Counted from the stretch's first letter, positions 1-7,923 are shown. The stretch: DNA of 38,407 nt from Lachnospiraceae bacterium (GCA_016297945.1 JAEDFR010000015.1:1-38407); one strand, 5' to 3'. Program-made: numbers and translations. The notes: generated by a model not told the origin, from the letters alone.

Positions 1-28
1 GAGTTTTGAAACCGGGTATTTAATATAT

Positions 29-122
29 ACTTTGTGAGCATGCCGCTTAGAAATGACGGAAACCGAAGTATGAAGCGGCAAAGATATGTATTTCTGTTAG
101 GGCGACCGGCATCACACAAAGT
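29..122. other. Possible structured RNA or inverted repeat, strand unknown
   Basis: No gene is seen between the window start and the kinase stop codon. The stretch contains nested inverted repeats: ACTTTGTG (29-36) pairs with CACAAAGT (115-122), and inside it GCCGCTT (42-48) pairs with AAGCGGC (73-79), with a smaller CGG-AAA-CCG hairpin within. It could be the 3' end of the kinase transcript or the leader of a gene outside the window. I could not match it to a riboswitch class I know. Confidence 0.25.
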
Positions 123-157
123 TGCGAATAATAAGTGAGAAACGATGACTAAGAACA

Positions 158-1222
158 TTATTTTCTCCGCATTATACTTCTTCCATAGATATCCTTTTCC
201 ACTGTTTCTTCTGCATTCTGTTCTTCTTTTTCCAAACGGACACTGTCAACGTCCAGACGATAATGATTCCCGATTTGTTTATTATAAATCGTAACCGTTT
301 CAACCGTTTCTTCATATCGTGCTTCTTTCATAAAATATCTGTATCCTTCATATTTCATAAACAAAAGTCCCACAATCACCAACAAAATCAACATTCCCTG
401 CGATGCCGGTTTTAAAAATCCATGCATAAGAAAACGACAGGTATCTCCAATTACATCATTTCTCTTTTTGCTATGATAAGAAACTCGTCCCTCTGCCATA
501 TTTTTTTCCCACAAATCAAAGTCGTGTAGCATATTCATCGCATCCTTATAGCCTTCTTGTGGATTTAAACGGACCGCTTTTTTCATGATTGCCTGACATT
601 CTCCGGACAACTGTCGCACATCAGCTTTTCCATTTAACATGCCCTGCTGATAAGAACATCCGGTAAGCATTTCATACATAATCAGCCCCAGAGCATAAGT
701 ATCCCGAAACGGAAGCATCGCTCCTGCTGTTTCGCAATGATATGCCTTTGTTCCATGCACATCCATATGCTTTTCACCATCAATCATTACCGAGCCAAAA
801 TCAATCAGATACACTTCTCCTTTTTCTGTAATCATAATATTTTCCGGCTTTAAATCTCCATAAATCCACTGAGGCGAATGCGCATGAAACAACTGAATAA
901 TATGCAGAACTTTTTTACCAATTGATAACACTTCTTTTTCTGTAAAGACATGTTTTGTCTGAAGTATCTGTCTCAAATTCTTTCCCGGGATATATTCCAT
1001 GAAAATATTCATGCTTCCGTCTTCCTTTATACAATCAAACAAAAAAGGTATGCCTTGGCTTTTTATTTCTTTTAATACTTGTAACTCTCTCCGACTTTCC
1101 TGTCCAACATATGGGTAGGATTTCATGGCAAGCATTTCATCTGTATTGGTGTTTCGCACAAGATATACTTTTGCCCTGCTTCCATGACCAATTTCCCGAA
1201 TTAATTCATATTTTTCTGTCAT
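158..1222 (-). CDS. Membrane-anchored Ser/Thr protein kinase (Hanks/PknB type)
   Basis: A protein of 354 aa with a cytoplasmic Hanks-type kinase domain over about residues 1-235. Visible motifs are the glycine loop GHGSRAKV at 12-19, the ATP lysine K34 (AMK), the catalytic loop YGDLKPEN with D123, and the metal-binding DFG at 141-143. The usual HRD is YGD here, so the catalytic Asp is kept but the Arg before it is lost, making this a non-RD kinase that probably does not need activation-loop phosphorylation. One membrane segment lies at about 276-290, followed by a short outside tail of about 60 residues without PASTA repeats. The start has a good AAGGAGGAG site. It lies 31 nt behind the PP2C phosphatase gene, so the two form a kinase-phosphatase pair. 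Substrates cannot be inferred. Confidence 0.9.
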   Translation of the reverse strand: MTEKYELIREIGHGSRAKVYLVRNTNTDEMLAMKSYPYVGQESRRELQVLKEIKSQGIPFLFDCIKEDGSMNIFMEYIPGKNLRQILQTKHVFTEKEVLSIGKKVLHIIQLFHAHSPQWIYGDLKPENIMITEKGEVYLIDFGSVMIDGEKHMDVHGTKAYHCETAGAMLPFRDTYALGLIMYEMLTGCSYQQGMLNGKADVRQLSGECQAIMKKAVRLNPQEGYKDAMNMLHDFDLWEKNMAEGRVSYHSKKRNDVIGDTCRFLMHGFLKPASQGMLILLVIVGLLFMKYEGYRYFMKEARYEETVETVTIYNKQIGNHYRLDVDSVRLEKEEQNAEETVEKDIYGRSIMRRK

Positions 1223-1253
1223 ACAACTCCTCCTTATTCTCCATAATTTCAGC

Positions 1254-1976
1254 CTATGTTTTTATCCATATTGCTGAAATATTATCGGTTTCGCCTCTTC
1301 TTAGGTTATCCTCAGCTAACTCTTTCAACCTGCGACTTATTCTTCTATTTTCAATCATACATTTCGTGGTAAGACACATAGACCAGATATTTGGATCAAA
1401 CATATTGGAAAACCCATCTGTACAGAGTACAAAATTTTTGCAGATTGTGATGCCATAATAAAAATCAGGCCTGTAATCCTTATTCAATCCAAGGCATCTT
1501 CGCAACCGGTGTCCCACTGCATGATCGGTTGTCTTTTGTAAAAAATATGTCTTACCAAAAACAGAGTGCACAAAATAAATCCTGCTATCACCCAGATGAA
1601 ACCAAAAATAATATGTTCCATACAGAATAAGCATGGATACTGTGGTTCCCATCCGTCCCATATTTGTTCGCATCATGTGAAACAATTTCTGATTGATTTG
1701 ATAAAAAGCTGAATTCCCTTTTGTACGAATGATTTTTCTCTTTTCGTAGAACGTGTGATGATCATTCATAAAAACAGGCAGAAGTTCACGATCAAACCAG
1801 CAATCCAGATATTGTACACATTCGTACGATGCCTGCTCACCGCATTCTTCGCCGCCCATTCCGTCACATACAACAGCCATTACAAGTTCACCCTGTGAAA
1901 GCTTTGTACTACGAACTAAGAGTGCATCCTGATTATTTGGACGCAGACCGGTCTCATAGACATAACCAAATACCAT
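1254..1976 (-). CDS. PP2C-family Ser/Thr protein phosphatase
   Basis: A metal-dependent PPM/PP2C phosphatase of 240 aa. The family motifs appear in order: NNQD near residue 14, the metal-binding DGMGG at 38-42, GTT, HLGDSR, TDGFSN and the C-terminal DNISA. The ORF is open upstream to 2084, but the ATG at 1976 is the likely start: it has AAAGGA 8-9 nt upstream, matches where the domain begins (MVFGYVYETG), and the longer version would run across the promoter at 2056-2084. No membrane segment is seen, so it is cytosolic. It is cotranscribed with the downstream kinase and presumably reverses that kinase's phosphorylations (inference from pairing). Confidence 0.88.
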   Translation of the reverse strand: MVFGYVYETGLRPNNQDALLVRSTKLSQGELVMAVVCDGMGGEECGEQASYECVQYLDCWFDRELLPVFMNDHHTFYEKRKIIRTKGNSAFYQINQKLFHMMRTNMGRMGTTVSMLILYGTYYFWFHLGDSRIYFVHSVFGKTYFLQKTTDHAVGHRLRRCLGLNKDYRPDFYYGITICKNFVLCTDGFSNMFDPNIWSMCLTTKCMIENRRISRRLKELAEDNLRRGETDNISAIWIKT

Positions 1977-1995
1977 ATTCAGTTTCCTTTCTGTG

Positions 1996-2018
1996 AAAAA
2001 ACACATCCGAAACGGATG
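1996..2018 (-). terminator. Possible leader attenuator before PP2C
   Basis: On the minus strand CATCCG-TTT-CGGATG (2018-2004) is followed after two bases by six Ts (2001-1996), like a small intrinsic terminator. It sits between the promoter at 2056-2084 and the PP2C start. A second hairpin, CGGTAC/GTACCG (2023-2039), lies just upstream. A stem of 6 bp is short, so premature termination is only possible. Confidence 0.3.
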
Positions 2019-2055
2019 GTTGCGGTACAGAACGTACCGTTTATCAGATAACGTT

Positions 2056-2084
2056 ATTATAGTCTGCTTTTTTAAAAAAAGCAA
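2056..2084 (-). promoter_or_regulatory. Sigma-A-type promoter of the PP2C-kinase operon
   Basis: On the minus strand TTGCTT (2084-2079) and a perfect TATAAT (2061-2056) are spaced 17 bp. Most of the -35 and spacer is a palindrome, TGCTTTTTT-T-AAAAAAGCA, which could be an operator or only an A/T tract. Transcription would start near 2049, giving a leader of about 70 nt with two hairpins. Confidence 0.7.
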
Positions 2085-2155
2085 TCACAAATTATCACAT
2101 AAATATGAAACAAAAAAATGAAACATAAAGGATGAAAACAGTTTCAACAAAAATG

Positions 2156-2207
2156 AAAACAACAAAGTAATATCTGTCATTCCGACAATTATACTTTGTT
2201 GTTTTTT
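2156..2207. other. AT-rich inverted repeat, possible weak terminator
   Basis: ACAACAAAGT (2159-2168) pairs with ACTTTGTTGT (2193-2202). A small inner hairpin, TGTC/GACA, fills the loop. On the plus strand six Ts (2202-2207) follow the stem, as in a terminator, but GC content is low. It lies directly before the AraC remnant and may mark the breakpoint that truncated that gene. Confidence 0.35.
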
Positions 2208-2210
2208 CAT

Positions 2211-2324
2211 CTTGGCTTTTCATCACAAAGTAACTTTACGAAACACTTCAAAAAATACACCGGTATGACACCACACCAGTTTCGTATTTCACAGCAGGTA
2301 GAAGATTTCTTTCAAAGTACATAA
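2211..2324 (+). pseudogene. AraC-family regulator, C-terminal remnant
   Basis: Reading the plus strand from 2211 to the TAA at 2322-2324 gives 37 residues: LGFSSQSNFTKHFKKYTG followed by MTPHQFR and a short tail. This is the typical end of the second helix-turn-helix of AraC/XylS regulators (GFSSQSxFxxxFKKYxGxTPxQFR). No start codon, first HTH or sensor domain is present. The frame upstream is open only briefly and looks unrelated, and the AT-rich inverted repeat at 2156-2207 abuts it. This is a gene relic between two operons of the opposite strand. Confidence 0.75.
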
Positions 2325-2343
2325 AAACAAGGCAAAAAAGATT

Positions 2344-2380
2344 GTATTAAAAAGCCCGATTTCAAATAGAAACCGGGCTT
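2344..2380 (-). terminator. Rho-independent terminator of rpsB-tsf
   Basis: On the minus strand AAGCCCGGTTTC (2380-2369) pairs with GAAATCGGGCTT (2363-2352) around a 5-nt loop and is followed by TTTAATA. The one non-Watson-Crick position is a G-U pair only in the minus-strand RNA, which supports termination in the tsf direction. It lies about 80 nt after the tsf stop codon. Confidence 0.8.
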
Positions 2381-2461
2381 AACCTTTAAACATATTTTAG
2401 CTTATGTCGAATTTATCAACTTTCTGACACTTTTTACTGCCATTTCTGCCATTTTCTTTCA

Positions 2462-3388
2462 TTAGCCAAGCTGAGCTGCAACCTCTGCTGCAAAGTCTTC
2501 GTTCTTTTTCTCCATACCTTCGCCAACTTCGAAACGAACGAATTTTGTTACAACTAAGTCTTTGTTAACAGATTCCAGATATTTAGCAACAGACTGTTTT
2601 CCATCTTCTGCTTTTACATATACCTGATCCATTAATACAACTTCTTTTAACTGTTTATTGATACGACCCATAACCATGCCGTCTTTTACCTTGTCAGGTT
2701 TTGCAGCTTCTTTGGGATCGTTTTCAATCTGAGCTTTGATGATTTCTTTTTCATGATCGATATAAGACTGATCAACATCTTTGTCAGAAATGAACTGCGG
2801 ATTTAAAGCAGCGATCTGCATTGCAATATTTGCCAAAGCTTCTTTTGCTGCATCATCAGATGCACCGTCAGCTGCAACTAAAACACCAATTCTTCCGCCA
2901 CCGTGTAAGTAAGAAACAACAACATCACCGGATACTTTTTCAAATCTTCTGATAGATAATTTTTCTCCGATTGTAGCAGTTTTTTCAACCAATACATCTT
3001 TTACAGTCTTGCTTGCATCTTCATTCCATGCTTCTGCAACAAAAGCCTCAATATCCTGACCGTCTTTTCCGCCATTTAAGGAAGATGCCAAAGCCTGTTT
3101 TGCAACAGCTTCAACATAAGTCTGAAATACTTCATTTTTTGCAACGAAGTCTGTTTCTGAGTTAACTTCTACTACAGCTGCAGTATTGCCTTCGATTGCT
3201 GCACGACAAATACCTTCTGCTGCAATTCTGCTTGCTTTTTTCTCAGCTTTAGCAGCACCGCTTTTTCTTAATACTTCAACAGCGGCATCCATATCACCAT
3301 CGGTCTCGGTAAGAGCTTTTTTACATTCCATCATACCTGCACCGGTCATTTCTCTTAATTCTTTAACCATAGAAGCACTGATTGCCAT
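2462..3388 (-). CDS. tsf: Translation elongation factor Ts
   Basis: EF-Ts of 308 aa, the guanine nucleotide exchange factor that recycles EF-Tu from its GDP form. The N-terminal UBA-like region carries the family signature VKELREMTGAGMMECKKAL, with the TDFV of the core (SETDFVAKNEVFQ) near residue 78. The core is followed by the C-terminal dimerisation region and FVRFEVGEGM. Length is within the usual range (about 200-310). AGGAGG stands 8 nt before the ATG. It follows rpsB by 47 nt, the standard rpsB-tsf operon. Confidence 0.97.
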   Translation of the reverse strand: MAISASMVKELREMTGAGMMECKKALTETDGDMDAAVEVLRKSGAAKAEKKASRIAAEGICRAAIEGNTAAVVEVNSETDFVAKNEVFQTYVEAVAKQALASSLNGGKDGQDIEAFVAEAWNEDASKTVKDVLVEKTATIGEKLSIRRFEKVSGDVVVSYLHGGGRIGVLVAADGASDDAAKEALANIAMQIAALNPQFISDKDVDQSYIDHEKEIIKAQIENDPKEAAKPDKVKDGMVMGRINKQLKEVVLMDQVYVKAEDGKQSVAKYLESVNKDLVVTKFVRFEVGEGMEKKNEDFAAEVAAQLG

Positions 3389-3435
3389 GATTATATCCTC
3401 CTATCATAAAATCGTAATCTGAAACACGTTTGCGA

Positions 3436-4197
3436 TTAAGCTTCTTCTGTTTCTACTGTCTCTTCTTCTGCTGCTTCAGCCATTTCTGCTAACTCTTCTG
3501 TTACATCTGCAGCATCACCCTGTTTTGCTTCAATAACAGCATCAGCCATGGTAGAAACAATTAATTTTACGGCACGAATAGCATCGTCGTTACCGGGAAT
3601 GACAAAGTCAAGTTCTTCCGGATCACAGTTTGTATCAGCCATACCAACTAATGTAATTCCCAAAGCATGAGCTTCCTGAACACAAATTCTTTCTTTCTTC
3701 GGATCTACAACGAAAATACAATCGGGGATCTGTGTCATGTTCTTGATACCACCGATGTTTTTCTCTAATTTATCCCATTCTTTCTGTAACTGAGCAACTT
3801 CCTTTTTCGGTAATGCTTCAAAAGTACCGTCAGATGCCATCTGCTCAATTGCACGTAATCTGTCAATACGAGACTGAATTGTCTTGAAGTTGGTTAACAT
3901 ACCGCCTAACCATCTTTCATTTACATAGAACATACCGCAACGCTCTGCTTCTGTTTTAACAGCATCCTGAGCCTGTTTCTTTGTACCAACAAAAAGTACG
4001 GTACCGCCGGCTGAAACAATCTGGCTGATTGCCTGGTATGCTTCATCAACTTTACCTACAGATGTCTGTAAGTCGATGATATGGATTCCATTACGCTCTG
4101 TGTAGATATAAGGAGCCATCTTAGGATTCCATCTTCTTGTCTGATGTCCGAAATGAACACCTGCTTCGAGTAACTGTTTCATTGAAATAACGCCCAT
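3436..4197 (-). CDS. rpsB: 30S ribosomal protein S2
   Basis: Ribosomal protein S2, 253 aa. The signature MKQLLEAGVHFGHQTRRWNP is at the N-terminus and the mid-domain has GTKKQAQ, RWLGGMLTNF and DPKKERICVQEA. The C-terminus is an acidic tail rich in Glu and Ala. The frame is open to 4287, but the ATG at 4197 is chosen because GGAGGG lies 8 nt upstream and the preceding 30 residues have no S2 homology. The rpsB-tsf pair follows the fla/che-sigD block, as in Bacillus subtilis, but has its own promoter. Confidence 0.97.
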   Translation of the reverse strand: MGVISMKQLLEAGVHFGHQTRRWNPKMAPYIYTERNGIHIIDLQTSVGKVDEAYQAISQIVSAGGTVLFVGTKKQAQDAVKTEAERCGMFYVNERWLGGMLTNFKTIQSRIDRLRAIEQMASDGTFEALPKKEVAQLQKEWDKLEKNIGGIKNMTQIPDCIFVVDPKKERICVQEAHALGITLVGMADTNCDPEELDFVIPGNDDAIRAVKLIVSTMADAVIEAKQGDAADVTEELAEMAEAAEEETVETEEA

Positions 4198-4336
4198 TTT
4201 TATTCCCTCCGTTTGGTTATTTTCTTCCGCATGCATCAACTCTCCTGCCACTTTGGCGTTAACAAAGCACCGGCATTTAATCCGCATACGTGTTTTTTGG
4301 GCAGAATTATCCCGCCCGTTTTTTCACAACAGATTG
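4198..4336 (-). promoter_or_regulatory. rpsB 5' leader
   Basis: About 130 nt lie between the predicted rpsB transcription start and its ATG. They include a hairpin GGGC(GGGATAATTCT)GCCC followed by an A-run. The length would allow autoregulation by S2, but I cannot match it to a known S2 leader. Confidence 0.3.
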
Positions 4337-4365
4337 ATGATAACATAAAAAAAAGGCCGTTTCAA
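4337..4365 (-). promoter_or_regulatory. Sigma-A-type promoter of rpsB-tsf
   Basis: On the minus strand TTGAAA (4365-4360) and TATCAT (4342-4337) are exactly 17 bp apart, each 5 of 6 to consensus. The -35 and spacer lie inside the terminator hairpin of the preceding operon, so termination and initiation share the same DNA. Confidence 0.65.
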
Positions 4366-4375
4366 GCCTTTTTTT
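4347..4375 (-). terminator. Terminator at the end of the fla/che operon
   Basis: On the minus strand seven As and GGC pair with GCC and seven or eight Ts around TTGAAACG, giving a stem of about 10 bp with a U-rich descending arm. It could work in both directions because of its A/T symmetry. It follows the last accessory gene (stop at 4495) by about 120 nt of AT-rich sequence with no other feature. Confidence 0.65.
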
Positions 4376-4494
4376 CATATAATTGTAATATAATAACAAT
4401 ATAATTTAACTTTTTGATTTATTTTACACATTTCTCAATTCAGCTTAGTTATTTTGCTAAATACAGCAGTTATCTTTGTATCTATTTTTATAAA

Positions 4495-5133
4495 CTAATT
4501 CACTCTTTTTACCAATGCTTCTGCGATTTCTTTCTCGTCAGCACCGGCATTGATTTCATGATTTCCGGTCGTCAGACGTTTATCATAACCATTTTGGCAT
4601 AAATAACGGTCAAACTCTGCAGCATCTTCAATCACTCCCATTTCTTCCAAACGGTTTGCTACAGTTCTGGAACCATCACCGCTGTAAATGGTTACAACAT
4701 ACCTTTTTTCTGTAACAGTTTCCTCTTCTTCCGGATTATCTGCTTCTGTTTCCTTCTTCGGCTTTGTCTGTTCTGTATTATCTGTCGTTTCCGGCTTTGT
4801 CTGTTCCGTATCATCTGCTGTTTCCGGTTTTGACTGTTCCGTATTATCTGTCGTTTCCGGCTCTGTCTGCTCTGTATTATCTGCTGTTTCCGTCTCTGTC
4901 TCAGGCATTACTTCCTGTTGATCTGCCTCAGAAATATCATTTACGGAAATATCCTCTTTATCTCCCAAATCGGCAGATAAAACACTGCTTTCTACCATTC
5001 CAAGGGATTTAGCTCGTTCTACAATCTCTGCATCCGTCAGAGTTTCTTTCTGACCACCCTTCGTAAAACCCATCAAAAGTGCCGTAACTACAATTCCAAT
5101 GCCAAGTCCGCGTAAGTAATATCTCATTCTCAT
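4495..5133 (-). CDS. Membrane-anchored protein with MltG/YceG-like C-terminus, no catalytic domain
   Basis: A protein of 212 aa with a single N-terminal membrane segment (about residues 8-23), a long acidic Thr/Glu/Pro-rich linker containing four 11-residue repeats (about 80-125), and a C-terminal region of about 70 residues beginning VVTIYSGDGSRTVANRLEEM. That region resembles the LysM-like N-terminal part of YceG/MltG proteins (ISxGxSxxxIAxxLxxxGvI, then FxxYL, then G.Y.I). The catalytic transglycosylase half is absent, so it probably recognises wall or partner protein rather than cutting peptidoglycan. Its start is 2 nt from the stop of the upstream gene, so the two are translationally linked. 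It is the last gene of the fla/che block. Confidence 0.65.
   Translation of the reverse strand: MRMRYYLRGLGIGIVVTALLMGFTKGGQKETLTDAEIVERAKSLGMVESSVLSADLGDKEDISVNDISEADQQEVMPETETETADNTEQTEPETTDNTEQSKPETADDTEQTKPETTDNTEQTKPKKETEADNPEEEETVTEKRYVVTIYSGDGSRTVANRLEEMGVIEDAAEFDRYLCQNGYDKRLTTGNHEINAGADEKEIAEALVKRVN
4760..4891 (-). repeat. Four 33-bp in-frame coding repeats
   Basis: Four consecutive 33-bp units begin at 4760, 4793, 4826 and 4859 and encode the 11-residue motif xKPETx-DNTEQ in the linker of the MltG-like protein. Because the unit is a multiple of three, gain or loss of copies would change only linker length. Confidence 0.9.
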
Positions 5134-5135
5134 AA

Positions 5136-5921
5136 TTACATCACCTCAAACAAATCAATCACAAGATTGACTTCTCCGACTCCTAATCCCAGCTCTTTTG
5201 CAATTGCAATATTGGATTTTCCTTTTTTATGAAGTTCCAGAATACGGTCATTATTATTGATGCTCTCTGTTTTAGCATCCCCGATAACAGGCATGGATAC
5301 AGGCTCAATAATTTTGCCGGTCTTGGCACTTACGCCTTTTGATGATTTCCTTGTTTTCTTTGCGGCCTTGGGTTCTATTACTTCTTTAGCAAGATCAATG
5401 GCTTCAAACTGATTTTCCAAAGCTTCATCCGTTGCTTCTTCCAATGTTTGCTGCATCGTCTCTTCAGCTTTTGTTTCTTCCTGTAACTGTTTTGTGACCA
5501 ATTCAAGTTCTGTTTTCGTTTCTTTAGCCATAGCATTGGTTTTGTCAGCCTGAATCACGGTCTCTCTTAAGTTTTTTTGCTTGTCATGAAGCATGTCATA
5601 CATAAACATGACTTCCTGATGATTTTTATTGATATCGGAAAGAACCGTCTCGGAAAACTCAGAAACAGCCGTAATTTTTTCATTGGAAACCCGCTCTAAA
5701 GATCTTTCAGCTTTTTCCATCGCATATGATATCGTCTCATCTATCGTATCCTGAATCTGATTTTTGGCATCTCTTATCTTTCCATCAACCATTTCATTGA
5801 TTTTATCTTCCGAAAGCTTTACCGTTTCTTCGTCCGGTGTGTACATGGTTTCCGACACAACAAAGCTTGCAATAAAAACTATGACACCCAGTATCAGAAG
5901 CGCTATTTCCATTCCTGTCAT
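5136..5921 (-). CDS. DUF6115-like membrane-anchored coiled-coil protein with C-terminal HTH-like motif
   Basis: A protein of 261 aa with one N-terminal membrane helix (about residues 5-23). Next comes a long charged, probably coiled-coil region (about 40-180), then a Lys/Ser-rich linker. The C-terminal segment of about 35 residues (RILELHKKGKSNIAIAKEL plus GLGVGEVNLVIDLF) has the pattern of a helix-turn-helix found at the end of DUF6115 proteins. Such proteins are common at the end of fla/che operons in Clostridia, but their function is not established. A DNA-binding role is doubtful for a membrane-tethered protein. Confidence 0.6.
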   Translation of the reverse strand: MTGMEIALLILGVIVFIASFVVSETMYTPDEETVKLSEDKINEMVDGKIRDAKNQIQDTIDETISYAMEKAERSLERVSNEKITAVSEFSETVLSDINKNHQEVMFMYDMLHDKQKNLRETVIQADKTNAMAKETKTELELVTKQLQEETKAEETMQQTLEEATDEALENQFEAIDLAKEVIEPKAAKKTRKSSKGVSAKTGKIIEPVSMPVIGDAKTESINNNDRILELHKKGKSNIAIAKELGLGVGEVNLVIDLFEVM

Positions 5922-5944
5922 TCTCTTATCTCCGTTCCCTGTAA

Positions 5945-6262
5945 CTAAACAGACATATCAAAGTGGGAAGTACCTTTTAAGATCACTTTTCCATCACTTT
6001 GAGGCTGTTGTTTTTTCCGCTGACTGCCACCGTCACCGGCATATGTATTACTGCCTTTTTCTCTGGCATCCGCACGATTTTCACTTTTATTGGAATCATC
6101 ACCCTTTTGAATCTGATTGGCCTTCTGATCCTCCTTTTTTGCGGACTGCAACTGATAATTCGCCTGATCCACATTCGTTTTCATATCCTCATTGTGTTTC
6201 ATGGCAGAATAATCCTGAGTTCGCTGTATCGTCCCCTGAAATTCAATCATTCCAATTGCCAT
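5945..6262 (-). CDS. Small hydrophilic protein of unknown function
   Basis: A hydrophilic protein of 105 aa, rich in Gln, Lys, Asp and Ser, with no membrane segment or motif I recognise. It begins MAIGMIEFQGTIQRTQDY and has a low-complexity centre. AGGAGGT stands 6 nt before the ATG and it is 11 nt from the fapA stop, so it is a real operon gene. Its place between fapA and the DUF6115-like gene suggests a motility accessory role, but nothing in the sequence names one. Confidence 0.6.
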   Translation of the reverse strand: MAIGMIEFQGTIQRTQDYSAMKHNEDMKTNVDQANYQLQSAKKEDQKANQIQKGDDSNKSENRADAREKGSNTYAGDGGSQRKKQQPQSDGKVILKGTSHFDMSV

Positions 6263-6273
6263 ACCATGACCTC

Positions 6274-7866
6274 CTAATAAGCGGTAATCTTAATATCTCC
6301 ACGGTCTTTGATAAAGCGGCAGAATTTTACCGAATTTTTTAAAACCAAAGAGGCATCTCCGATTGCAACCTTTGTACCGGCATATGCTTCTTCGGATACG
6401 CAGACACAAGCCTGACCTTCGCTACTCATAGCCTTTTCCAAAACTTCCAACTCACCACGGTCTTTTTCAATCGTTTCGCTCAACTGTTGATTAGCAGCCG
6501 CTAATGATTTTACATATTTTAATTGGTCAGGTGTAAATTTTTCTCCCTGCTTTAGCTTTGTCGTCAGATTAACCAATATGGGCTGAATCTGTCCAAGCTT
6601 TTTCTGCGATTCCATCAGTTCTTTCTGAAGCTGTTGATAACGAAGCTTGCTTTCGGGGTCGACACCAACTTCAACTATGGTATCTGCCCCCATGGGAGAC
6701 CCCAATGTCTTACAACTGATTTTTTCTGTCGCACGAACAATTCCACCGGCAATAAATCCTTTTCTTCCGTCTACTAAAACATAGTTTCTGGCACTTACCG
6801 TAGAGTGTATGATAGATTCTGATTCAATATATGCGCCGGAAACAATGGTAGCATTTTCCGCAAATTTCAAAATAACGCGACCACCGGCTTTTAGGATTCC
6901 TTTTCCCATGCCGTTCATACCACGTGCAATAATAATATCCCCATCTGCTTCTATCGTAGCGCCTTCAACGACACCTTTTACTTCCACATTGCCTTTTGCT
7001 TTAATGGCAAATCCGGCCTGCACGTTACCATTAACCTTTACACTACCTTCTGCCTCGATATTACCGGTCGCTGTACCAACATTTTCTACTTCATAAACAT
7101 CCGAAACAAAAACCTTATTTTCGGTCAGACATACATGCCCATTGATTAAAGAGCGGATTTCACATCCATCTTCTGAAATTTCAATATTGTGTCCATATTT
7201 TAATACCAGTTTCTTAATGGTACGCGGTTTGATAATTTCCCCATATACCGTAGTTCCGTTTTCACCGGGTACTTCTCTGGTAAGACGAGCCAGAAGATCA
7301 CCTGTTTTACAGTGATTAATCGTATTTAAGTGGAAGAAATCAACCGATCCGTCCTCATTTCTGGTCGGCCTGGTACTTAAATCCGTATTAAAGAAATACT
7401 CAATAGAAGCATCTGTTCCATGAATCGGAGCCGTACCTCTTGCAAGTACAATATCTGCACAATAATTGCGCTTTTGCAAGTATTGCTCCATTGCAGCTTC
7501 ATCATAGCCATATGAAATTTTCTGAAATTTCAAATCACTGATAATGTCATCTTTTCCATTATAAGCTGCACCATTCGAACTTGGCGGATAAAACCTTCCA
7601 ACGACTTCCATACGGTCTTCCGAAACCCGAACTGAAATCATTTCCTGTTGTGGAAAGCACGGTTTCGCACACAATGGTACAATCACTTCTTTATCATAAT
7701 TGGATGCTACCTGATATAGCATTTTTAAATCTGCAATTTCAACCTTTTTCAAATGCAGATACTCCGTCAATTCGGCTATATTCAATTTTTCACCACCATC
7801 CGTAGGTGGAACCAAACGGACAGCTGTACTGTTGCCATCGGCAACCAACTGAAAATATGCATTCAT
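6274..7866 (-). CDS. FapA / DUF342 protein (flagellar assembly protein A family)
   Basis: A protein of 530 aa. The N-terminal third (residues 1 to about 250) has the DUF342 features GTxPxHGxDASIEYFF and DGSVDFFHLNTINHCKTGD. The middle (about 260-400) is a run of short repeats such as GNVQAGFAIKAKGNVEVKGV, the pattern of a right-handed parallel beta-helix like those of bactofilins and MinC. A Gln/Lys-rich coiled coil (about 415-480) and a short C-terminal domain follow. FapA proteins have been linked to flagellar assembly and polar placement, but the mechanism is not settled. GGAG lies 10 nt before the ATG. It directly follows sigD. Confidence 0.8.
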   Translation of the reverse strand: MNAYFQLVADGNSTAVRLVPPTDGGEKLNIAELTEYLHLKKVEIADLKMLYQVASNYDKEVIVPLCAKPCFPQQEMISVRVSEDRMEVVGRFYPPSSNGAAYNGKDDIISDLKFQKISYGYDEAAMEQYLQKRNYCADIVLARGTAPIHGTDASIEYFFNTDLSTRPTRNEDGSVDFFHLNTINHCKTGDLLARLTREVPGENGTTVYGEIIKPRTIKKLVLKYGHNIEISEDGCEIRSLINGHVCLTENKVFVSDVYEVENVGTATGNIEAEGSVKVNGNVQAGFAIKAKGNVEVKGVVEGATIEADGDIIIARGMNGMGKGILKAGGRVILKFAENATIVSGAYIESESIIHSTVSARNYVLVDGRKGFIAGGIVRATEKISCKTLGSPMGADTIVEVGVDPESKLRYQQLQKELMESQKKLGQIQPILVNLTTKLKQGEKFTPDQLKYVKSLAAANQQLSETIEKDRGELEVLEKAMSSEGQACVCVSEEAYAGTKVAIGDASLVLKNSVKFCRFIKDRGDIKITAY

Positions 7867-7923
7867 CGCTATATATCTCCAAAACTAATTCAACAATATA
7901 ATGTACAGATACATTTCTATCCA

